Positions 57,122-64,000 of a stretch of 64,000 bases of DNA are shown one piece after another. Under the pieces are notes generated by a model. The model was not told where the DNA came from. It saw nothing but the letters and a program-made list of their open reading frames with translations, and searched no databases. The DNA comes from Roseiarcus sp963805295 (lineage in GTDB: Bacteria > Pseudomonadota > Alphaproteobacteria > Rhizobiales > Beijerinckiaceae): NCBI GenBank assembly GCA_963805295.1, contig CAWDTW010000071.1:1-64000 (forward strand), in the 5' to 3' direction. The stretch's first letter is position 1, and each line of letters begins with the position of its first letter. The position numbers and the translations under genes were made by a program.

Positions 57122-58448
57122 GGCGATGCCCAAAAACTATTGCTTCATTTCGTGAAACCTCGGCGAGATGCTGTAGTTCCATTCTGGATGGAATGAGTCT
57201 CGGGTCATGTTGAGGGTCGCCATTTCCGCGTCCGAGACCTTGATGCCCTTTGGATAGGTGTTGCTATCGAGTTCGCAGCGGATTTTGAGACCGGTTTTCG
57301 TCGTGGTGTTGGCGATCAGTTCGATGACGATGAGGAGGCTGAGGAGTGGCGTCGCGCGCCAGTTCTGCGTGATGTGGCAGAACATGCGATGCTCGATCTT
57401 GTTCCACTTCGAAGTCCCTGGCGGATAGTGGCAAACCTGAATGATCAGACCGGTTTCGTCCGCGAGTTGTTGGAGGGCCAACTTCCAGAGCCGCAGCCGT
57501 GAACCATTGGAGCCGCCGCCGTCGGCCGTGATCATCAGGCGCCTCATCCCGGGATAGAGCTTCCAACCCATCTGATCGAGCCAGCATCGGACGGCGTTGA
57601 CGGCGAACTCCCCGGTGTCGTGGTCGATTCCGAGGCTGACATAGCCGAGGTTGGCGCCGATGTCGTAGACCCCGTAAGGGACGACCTTGCCCAACTCCTT
57701 GTCCTCGAAATCGTGAGCGTTGACCTCGATCGGTTCGCCCTGCGGCCCATAGTCGCTACCGCCGTTCTTGAATTCGCCCAGCAATTCCTTCTTCTTCGCG
57801 TCGATCGATATCACGGGTTCGCCGGCCGCCTGAAACGCCTCGACCTTCGCGTTGATATATTCGAACTGGGCGTCGCGATCAGGATGTTTGCCGGCTTCCT
57901 TGGTCTTGCGGTTGGAATGGCGACAATATTTCAGTTCCTCCAGCAGCTTGGGAATGGTCGAGGAACTCACTTTGTGACCCATGGCGCGAAGCGCCGTCGC
58001 CAGCTTGTCGTGGCTCTTGGAGACCCATCGCAACGGCCGCATCGGGTCGCCCATCGTCGCCGGCTCGAGCAATCGTTGCAAGTCCTCCAACAGCGTCGGG
58101 TCCTTGACCGTCAACCGAGGAGTGCCCCCGCCCTTGCGCCGCACCTCTCCCGTCAAGGAGCCGGGGTTCCGCAAGTCCTTCAGACCGCGCCCAATCGTGC
58201 TCCGGGCGACCTTCGTCGCGCGCGCGACCGCCGCAATCCCGCCGTAGCCCGCCGCCTTCGCCTCCGCCGCCGCGCTCAACCGCCGGCGTCGCTCGTCCAG
58301 CGAAGGCCGAAGCGCGTCAAACCGGACGCGCAGGGATGATTTGTCTATCATCATCACGATATAGACGCTCGCCTCGCACTCGGGAATCCGCTAAACAGCC
58401 GATGCCAGTAAACTCGCAAATTCCGAATCGGCTATTTTGGGAGTCGCC
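57122..58448 (-). mobile_element. ISAzo13-family element, copy 1 (1327 bp)
   Basis: Left end GGCGATGCCCAAAAAC, right end GGCGACTCCCAAAA read inward. It abuts copy 2 through the dinucleotide TA (58449-58450). The outer flanks of the pair share TAA (57119-57121 and 59771-59773). Confidence 0.85.
57137..58357 (-). CDS. ISAzo13-family transposase, intact (406 aa)
   Basis: Starts MMMIDKSSLRVRFDALRPSL. HTH-like GYGGIAAVARATKVARSTIG, then the DDE core: VISIDAKKKELLGEF (Asp), LMITADGGGSNGSRLRLWK (Asp) and TSKWNKIEHRMFCHITQNW (Glu). Ends SPRFHEMKQ. The reference copy for the decayed neighbour. Confidence 0.92.
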   Translation of the reverse strand: MMMIDKSSLRVRFDALRPSLDERRRRLSAAAEAKAAGYGGIAAVARATKVARSTIGRGLKDLRNPGSLTGEVRRKGGGTPRLTVKDPTLLEDLQRLLEPATMGDPMRPLRWVSKSHDKLATALRAMGHKVSSSTIPKLLEELKYCRHSNRKTKEAGKHPDRDAQFEYINAKVEAFQAAGEPVISIDAKKKELLGEFKNGGSDYGPQGEPIEVNAHDFEDKELGKVVPYGVYDIGANLGYVSLGIDHDTGEFAVNAVRCWLDQMGWKLYPGMRRLMITADGGGSNGSRLRLWKLALQQLADETGLIIQVCHYPPGTSKWNKIEHRMFCHITQNWRATPLLSLLIVIELIANTTTKTGLKIRCELDSNTYPKGIKVSDAEMATLNMTRDSFHPEWNYSISPRFHEMKQ

Positions 58449-58450
58449 TA

Positions 58451-59770
58451 GGCGATGCCCAAAAACTATTGCTTATTTCGTGAAACCTCGGCGAGATGCT
58501 GTAGTTCCATTCTGGATGGAATGAGTTTCGGGTTATGTTGAGGGTCGCCATTTCCGCGTCGAGACCTTGATGCCCTTTGGATAGGTGTTGCTATCGAGTT
58601 CGCAGCGGATTTTGAGACGGTTTTCGTCGTGGTGTTGGCGATCAGTTCGATGACGATGAGGAGGCTGAGGAGTGGCGCGCGCGCCAGTTCTGCGTGATGT
58701 GGCAGAACATGCGATGCTCGATCTTGTTCGACTTCGAAGTCCCTGGCGGATAGTGGCAAACCTGAATGATCAGACGGTTTCGTCCGCGAGTTGTTGGAGG
58801 GCCAACTTCCAGAGCCGCAGCCGTGAACCATTGGAGCCGCGCGTCGGCTGTGATCATCAGGCGCCTCATCCCGGGATAGAGCTTCCAACCGATCTGATCG
58901 AGCCAGCATCGGACGGCGTTGACGGCGAACTCCCCGGTGTCGTGGTCAATTCCGAGGCTGACATAGCCGAGGTTGGCGCCGATGTCGTAGACCCGTAAGG
59001 GACGACCTTGCCCAACTCCTTGTCCTCGAAATCGTGAGCGTTGACCTCGATCGGTTCGCCCTGCGGCCCATAGTCGCTACCGCCGTTCTTGAATTCGCCT
59101 AGCAATTCCTTCTTCTTCGCGTCGATCGATATCACGGGTTCGCCGGCCGCCTGAAACGCCTCGACCTTCGCGTTGATATATTCGAACTGGGCGTCGCGAT
59201 CAGGATGTTTGCCGGCTTCCTTGGTCTTGCGGTTGGAATGGCGACAATATTTCAGTTCCTCCAGCAGCTTGGGAATGGTCGAGGAACTCACTTTGTGACC
59301 CATGGCGCGAAGCGCCGTCGCCAGCTTGTCGTGGCTCTTGGAGACCCATCGCAACGGCCGCATCGGGTCGCCCATCGTCGCCGGCTCGAGCAATCGTTGC
59401 AAGTCCTCCAACAGCGTCGGGTCCTTGACCGTCAACCGAGGAGTGCCCCCGCCCTTGCGCCGCACCTCTCCCGTCAAGGAGCTGGGGTTCCGCAAGTCCT
59501 TCAGACCGCGCCCAATCGTGCTCCGGGCGACCTTCGTCGCGCGCGCGACCGCCGCAATCCCGCCGTAGCCCGCCGCCTTCGCCTCCGCCGCCGCGCTCAA
59601 CCGCCGGCGTCGCTCGTCCAGCGAAGGCCGAAGCGCGTCAAACCGGACGCGCAGGGATGATTCGTCTATCATCATCACGATATAGACGCTCGCCTCGCAC
59701 TCGGGAATCCGCTAAACAGCCGATGCCAGTAAACTCGCAAATTCCGAATTGGCTATTTTTGGGCGTCGCC
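58451..59770 (-). mobile_element. ISAzo13-family element, copy 2 (1320 bp), head-to-tail with copy 1
   Basis: Left end GGCGATGCCCAAAAAC, right end GGCGACGCCCAAAAA read inward. Same orientation as copy 1. About seven net bases shorter. Confidence 0.85.
58466..59678 (-). pseudogene. ISAzo13-family transposase, decayed copy
   Basis: The first two-thirds (59678 to about 59000) match copy 1 nearly exactly (MMMIDESSLRVRF...). The 3' third has repeated losses of one base from doubled bases (for example ACCCCG to ACCCG, GACCGG to GACGG, GTCCGAG to GTCGAG), producing several frameshifts from about 58995 onward. Confidence 0.88.
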
Positions 59771-59869
59771 TAAGTCGCGGCAAACGACCCGCGGTCGCAT
59801 CCGTCCCGCCCTCTGGGGGCGCGGGGCGCCCTCTGGTCTCGCACAGGATGGCGCCTCGGCGAGGCGAGA

Positions 59870-61699
59870 CTACGCCGAATGGGTCGCGGGAATCCCGAAG
59901 GGACCGTTTCGAGACTGAATTTCATCATAAAGCGCTTGGTCGATCGGCCGGTAGGCTCCCTGTCGAACGTCGTCGAAGAAGAGCCTATCGGTGGTCGACG
60001 CCGGGTTGTAGCCCTCGCGGACATATTCGGATTTCTGTGGTTTGAAGGTCCCTGTGACGGCGAGGTTCTCGCAAAGCCGCAGAAAGATCGGCTGGGCGAA
60101 AGGGGGCAGATGCGCATGGACGTGGCGCCGCAGCGCCGCAAGGTCAAAGCTGGGCGCTATGGCAAGCGCCGCCATGCCGGCGCGCCCGTCGGCAATTGGC
60201 GTCTCCACGCCATAGACGCTGGCCGCCAAGACGCCGGGGGCGGCGCATAAGATCGCTGCGACCTCCGAGGTCGAGACGTTTTCCCCCTTCCACCGGAAGG
60301 TGTCGCCGACACGGCCGCCGAAGTAAAAGTGGCCACGTTCGTCCATTTTCATCAGGTCGCCGGTGCGAAACCAGGCATCCCCCTGGGCGAAGACGTCACG
60401 CAGAATTTTCCCTTCGGTCTCCTTCTGATCGAGATAGCCCTCGAACCTGGTCGCGAGTTGCGAAGGTCGAGGCTCGATCCTGCCGAGCGCCTCGCCAACT
60501 TCGTTCGTAGAACACCGTATGTAGCAGCCGTTCGCGCCGCGTGCAGGCTGCTCCGTGGTAAAGTCAAATTTGACCAAGGCAACCGGCGAACGATGCGCCA
60601 TGAATGGCGGGATGCGGCCGATGGCACCGGGCTTTCCTTCGAGATTGAACAACGAAAAGCTGCCTTCGGTTGCGGCATAGAATTCGATGATTCTTGGAAT
60701 CGCGAATTTTTCTGCGAACGTCTCCCAGACGTCCAAGCCCAAGCCGTTTCCGAAGCAAAGACGCAAGTGATGTCGCGCGGCGCCCTCTTCGCCTTGCGTC
60801 GCAAGCAGGTAGCGGCACAGCTCGCCGATATAGAGAAAAATCGTCGCGCGAGAGGCAATAATATCCGCCCAGAATCGGGTCGCAGAAAAATTACGACGGA
60901 TGATGACCGATGCGCCGACAACTAGAGCCGCGCCGATTCCGACGACGCCGCCGACGCTATGGCACAGTGGCAGACAATTGTAGAGGCGATCCTCCGGCTG
61001 GGCATTGATGATGCCGGCAAACCATTCGCTCCACATCGCGATCCGGTAATGGCTGACGAGTGCGGCTTTCGGCATTCCGGTCGTGCCGGACGTGTAGATG
61101 AGCAGGCCGACGTCCGATAACAGTGGCCGCTCGCCCTCATCCGCCCCAAGCGGGTGAGCGGGAAAGCGTTCGATTGCCGTATCGATCCGTTCGAAATCGG
61201 AGTGCTCTGCGCCATGAACATGAATGCAGAGCATTTGCGCCGGGCCGAGCGCGCCTGCAAGCGCGCCAAGACTCGCCGCGTCAACAATGACATGTCGCAC
61301 GGCCACGATCTCGATGCAGTGAACAAGACTGGCTCCGACCAGTCGTGGATTGAGAAGCGCCACGACGACGCCTACGCGCGACAGACCAGTCCAGATGGCG
61401 ACATAGTCTGGGTGATTTTGCATCATAAGCGCGACGCGGTCCCCGCTGCGCAAACCGCGTGCGACCGCCCAACGGGAATAGCGGCGGGACAGCGCAGCAA
61501 GTTCGGCGTACGTCAGTGCGCTGGCGTCTCCCATCAAAGCGGGACGATCCGGACTTTCTGCCGCCTTTTCCTCAATGATCGCAGCGAGCGTCCGGCGTGA
61601 GCCAATTTCAACCCGCGCGCTCCTTTGTAACGCGCGCACCCAGTCCGCCTTCGGAGATGGCTCCGGGGGCTGATGCGGTCCAGACATCAGAGGCTGCAT
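59870..61699 (-). CDS. Long-chain acyl-CoA synthetase (FATP/FadD6-like)
   Basis: 609 aa AMP-forming ligase that activates fatty acids with CoA and ATP. AMP-binding motif TSGTTGMPK at about residues 203-211; also IIEFYAATEGSFSLFNLEG, WFRTGDLMKMDERGHFYFGG and GRVGDTFRWKGENVSTSEVA, then the C-terminal TGTFKPQKSEYVREGYNP. This is the FATP-type subgroup (VGDTFRWKGENVST, FKxxK). Starts at ATG 61699, 31 nt after the stop of the SDR gene, in the same operon; MSG at 61687 is an alternative start. Intact. Confidence 0.9.
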   Translation of the reverse strand: MQPLMSGPHQPPEPSPKADWVRALQRSARVEIGSRRTLAAIIEEKAAESPDRPALMGDASALTYAELAALSRRYSRWAVARGLRSGDRVALMMQNHPDYVAIWTGLSRVGVVVALLNPRLVGASLVHCIEIVAVRHVIVDAASLGALAGALGPAQMLCIHVHGAEHSDFERIDTAIERFPAHPLGADEGERPLLSDVGLLIYTSGTTGMPKAALVSHYRIAMWSEWFAGIINAQPEDRLYNCLPLCHSVGGVVGIGAALVVGASVIIRRNFSATRFWADIIASRATIFLYIGELCRYLLATQGEEGAARHHLRLCFGNGLGLDVWETFAEKFAIPRIIEFYAATEGSFSLFNLEGKPGAIGRIPPFMAHRSPVALVKFDFTTEQPARGANGCYIRCSTNEVGEALGRIEPRPSQLATRFEGYLDQKETEGKILRDVFAQGDAWFRTGDLMKMDERGHFYFGGRVGDTFRWKGENVSTSEVAAILCAAPGVLAASVYGVETPIADGRAGMAALAIAPSFDLAALRRHVHAHLPPFAQPIFLRLCENLAVTGTFKPQKSEYVREGYNPASTTDRLFFDDVRQGAYRPIDQALYDEIQSRNGPFGIPATHSA

Positions 61700-61995
61700 T
61701 GCTGCGCCGCGAATATTGGCAATCGAGGCCTCAAGCCGTACCCCCCGCGTCGACCGTCAGAACGACGCCGGTGATATTTCGCGCCTTTTCGCTCAACAAG
61801 AATGAAACGGCGTGAGCGACGTCTTCCGTCTTTGCAAGCCTCTTTAGGGCGGATCGCCGCGCGACTGCTTCAAGCTGCTCCGGACGGGAACTGGCCGTCA
61901 AACCGGTCTCGATAAAGCCCGGAGCCACTGCGTTGACTGTAATTCCCAGCGCGCCGACTTCGCGCGCCAGCGAGTACGTGAACCCGACCATTGAA

Positions 61996-63670
61996 CCTAA
62001 ATTCGGCGGTTTGGGTGTTTTCCGCGGGGTGAGAATCATTCATTTTCATATGCATGAGAGAAGATTTAGCGCGCTTTGGGGCTCACCCGTCGGGTGAACA
62101 ATCTGCGGTTGAACCCGACGCCTCGGGCATGGGCGTCGTGGTCGACAGTTTCGCCGGTTCGGTTCGGGTCGAGTTTGACCATGAAGCGGCGCTTACGCCG
62201 CTCGGGCAATTGCCGTTCTTCATCGATTTTCTGAAGACCGCGGGGCTGTTCGAGGCGTTCGTGGCGGATTGCCCGCTGCGTTACACGAGCCCGAACGCGC
62301 CCAAGAAGCGCGACGTGCTGGGGACGACGATGTTGTCGATGTTGGCCGGGCACAAGCGCTACGCGCATATCGCGGCGCTGCGAGGCGACGGCGTGTTGCC
62401 CGAGCTTCTCGACATGAGCAAGATCGTCAGCGAGGACGCGGTTCGGCGGGCGTTCGCGGCGATCGAGGAAGAAGCGGGCGCGAACTGGCTGCGAGGTCAT
62501 CTCGACCATTGCGTGGAGCCGCTTTTGAGCGAGCCGTGGATCCTCGACGTCGATACGACGGTGAAGCCGCTCTACGGCCATCAGGAAGGAGCGGTGGTCG
62601 GCTACAATCCCAAGAAGCCTGGGCGGCCCAGCCACTGCTATCACACCTATTCGATGGCGGGGACGCGATTGGTTCTCGATGTGGATGTGAGCGCGGGCGA
62701 CGAGCACACTTCCAATCACAGCGCGCCTGGCCTGTGGGCGTTGTTGGATCGAACGCCGCGCGATTGTTGGCCTTCTCTTTTGCGCGGCGACAAGGGCTTC
62801 GGCAATGAGGGGATCATGGGCGAAGCCGAGCGGCGCGCTTTGCCGTATTTGTTCAAGCTACGGCTGACCGCCAAGGTCAAACGCGCGATCGAGCGTCTTT
62901 CGGGGCAGAGCGATTGGGTCGATTCGGGCCAAGGTTGGCAAGCCAAAGAGACCGAGATTCGATTGCAAGGCTGGAGCCGACAACGGCGCGTCGTCATATT
63001 GCGGCGGCGCGTGAGAGGCGCGCTGGCGACGCCCGCGATGGACGAGGATGGACCGCCTCGGCTCGCCTTCCTCGACATCGGCCCGAGCGAGGAGATGTGG
63101 GAATATCAGGTTCTCGCGACCACGCTCCTCGAGGCTCTGGAAAGCTTTGGCCAGCTCTATCGCGACCGCGGCGATGGAGAGAATGTTTTCGACGAGTTGA
63201 AGAACCAATGGGGCTGGGGCGGCTTCGTCACTCACGACCTGGCGCGCTGTCGTTTGGCGGCCCGCCTCGTGGCGTTGTTTTACGATTGGTGGAACATCTT
63301 CACGCGATTGGCCGAGCCCGATCGCCACCGAGAGGCGATCACGAGCCGACCATTGTTGTTGCACGCCATCGCCGAACGGGTGCGCCATGCGCGACAAACG
63401 ACGATCAAGATCGCCAGCACGCACGCCAAGTCCGTTCCCGCCGCAAAGGCGCTTCGAGCGGTAGCCCTATTCCTAAGGCGGTTGGTCACAAATGCGGAGC
63501 AGTTGACGCCCTGGCAGCGTTGGCGCGAAATCCTCTCCCGCGCCTTCCAAGCCTTCCTCAAAGGCCGCGCCCTTCGCACGCCACCGCGCCTATGTCCATC
63601 TTGACGCAACCGCAGATTGAAACGCACCCCGCTTCACGAACGACGATCAGAGCCAACTGCCGAATTTAGG
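61996..63670 (+). mobile_element. IS1380-type element, copy B (1675 bp)
   Basis: Ends CCTAAATTCGGC and its complement. TTGAA at 61991-61995 and 63671-63675. Opposite orientation to copy A, about 49 kb away. Confidence 0.95.
62054..63604 (+). CDS. IS1380-type transposase, intact (516 aa), second copy
   Basis: Translation identical to the copy at 12834-14384, including WILDVDTTVKPLYGHQEG and NVFDELKNQWGWGG. The near-identity of the two DNA copies implies recent transposition or gene conversion. Confidence 0.93.
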   Translation: MREDLARFGAHPSGEQSAVEPDASGMGVVVDSFAGSVRVEFDHEAALTPLGQLPFFIDFLKTAGLFEAFVADCPLRYTSPNAPKKRDVLGTTMLSMLAGHKRYAHIAALRGDGVLPELLDMSKIVSEDAVRRAFAAIEEEAGANWLRGHLDHCVEPLLSEPWILDVDTTVKPLYGHQEGAVVGYNPKKPGRPSHCYHTYSMAGTRLVLDVDVSAGDEHTSNHSAPGLWALLDRTPRDCWPSLLRGDKGFGNEGIMGEAERRALPYLFKLRLTAKVKRAIERLSGQSDWVDSGQGWQAKETEIRLQGWSRQRRVVILRRRVRGALATPAMDEDGPPRLAFLDIGPSEEMWEYQVLATTLLEALESFGQLYRDRGDGENVFDELKNQWGWGGFVTHDLARCRLAARLVALFYDWWNIFTRLAEPDRHREAITSRPLLLHAIAERVRHARQTTIKIASTHAKSVPAAKALRAVALFLRRLVTNAEQLTPWQRWREILSRAFQAFLKGRALRTPPRLCPS

Positions 63671-64000
63671 TTGAAGCCTTTGTGGCGGCATAAACGGACA
63701 GTCCGCTAAAGCCGGTCGTCGCGACGATCGACGCCATGTTGACAATGCGGCCCTCGCCCGACGCCATCATCGAGCGGACGGCGTGCTTGGCGACCAAAAT
63801 CGGGGCGAGCACGTTCAATCTGATGATGCGCTCGATGTCCTTTTCACGCAGCTGCGCCAGGACGCCTTCAACGCTCATCCCGGCATTGTTCACGAGCCCG
63901 TAGATTGGGCCGTGCGCTTCCCGCAGCGAACGCACGAGGTCTGCAATCTCGTCAAGTTCTTCGAGATTGAACGAGACAAAGTGGATCTCGCCGGACGCTT

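Larger units (their letters stand above)
61731..64000 (-). pseudogene. Short-chain dehydrogenase/reductase (FabG-like), split by IS1380, 5' end beyond the window
   Basis: The window-edge piece (64000 to 63671) reads PIYGLVNNAGMSVEGVLAQL, RIIRLNVLAPILVAKHAVRS and GRIVNMASIVATTGFSGLSV YAATKAS, giving the NNAG, catalytic Ser region and YxxxK motif. After excising the IS1380 and one TTGAA it continues in frame MVGFTYSLAREVGALGITVN, APGFIETGL and ends TGVVLTVDAGGTA at 61731. NAD(P)-dependent reductase, probably 3-oxoacyl-type given the adjoining acyl-CoA synthetase. The insertion separates the active-site Lys side from the C-terminus, so it is inactivated. Confidence 0.88.

Noticed and set aside
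1..64000. CRISPR array, integron attC array or phage integrase plus att site
   Set aside because: No regularly spaced direct repeats and no tyrosine integrase; the only site-specific recombinase is the nested serine recombinase.

Overview
The window is GC-rich, and its ordinary genes (hisB-H-A-F, an RND efflux pair, a FadD-type acyl-CoA synthetase, a ParB of the plasmid or island type, Uma2 nucleases) point to an alphaproteobacterium, most likely of the Hyphomicrobiales. Genus and replicon type cannot be fixed from sequence reading alone. What stands out is insertion-sequence load. More than half of the 64 kb is IS elements, IS relics or genes cut by them, covering IS4, IS1182, IS630 (several types), IS1634, IS1380, IS110, IS3, IS5-like, IS1595, IS256 and ISAzo13 families, a serine-recombinase element, and small non-autonomous elements.

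Layout. 1-4.6 kb: an IS256 end, tandem Uma2 genes (one split by an IS4 element) and two small genes. 4.6-15 kb: a DUF6884-like gene split by IS1182 plus IS630, and the C-terminal half of a ParB-like gene split by IS1380 and by an IS1634 that itself carries a serine-recombinase element. Without the insertions, this is one minus-strand array running parB' > DUF6884 > two small genes > uma2 > uma2. 15.4-19.8 kb: adaptor and frameshifted pump of an RND efflux system. 20-26 kb: IS110, then a nuclease-like gene broken by a MITE, an IS5-like element and frameshifts, then IS4 copy 2. 26.3-29.1 kb: hisB-hisH-hisA-hisF with 4-bp overlaps, hisB frameshifted. 29.2-36.1 kb: a truncated conserved gene, an IS3 relic, a leuB tail, and stacked IS1595, IS4, IS630 and IS1380 fragments. 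36.2-41.8 kb: a surface-polysaccharide remnant (asnB split by IS110, an EpsG-type polymerase, and an AT-rich formyltransferase/GINT1-like gene). 42-50 kb: an IS630 relic, a secreted tail-fibre-like protein, a long unassigned stretch, a degraded IS1634 and an IS630. 50.4-54.2 kb: type II secretion pseudopilin genes gspH-I-J-K, CDP-diacylglycerol diphosphatase and a small Cys-rich protein. 54.7-56.8 kb: a Hint-domain gene split by IS4 copy 5. 57-59.8 kb: an ISAzo13 head-to-tail pair. 59.9-64 kb: an SDR reductase gene split by IS1380, followed by an acyl-CoA synthetase.

Many insertions can be undone on paper because the target duplications are visible. All dated IS4 copies and two 129-bp MITEs share their ends and 9-10 bp duplications, so the MITEs are probably mobilised by these IS4 elements. 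Independently of the IS, at least ten host genes or IS copies carry single-base frameshifts. That means either real decay or residual sequencing error, and only reads can decide. I see no CRISPR array, rRNA or convincing tRNA. I found no clear new defence or biosynthetic system. The most unusual content is the MITE/IS4 family, the nested parB insertions, the paired palindromic inserts in an IS3 orfA, and the GINT1-like gene.
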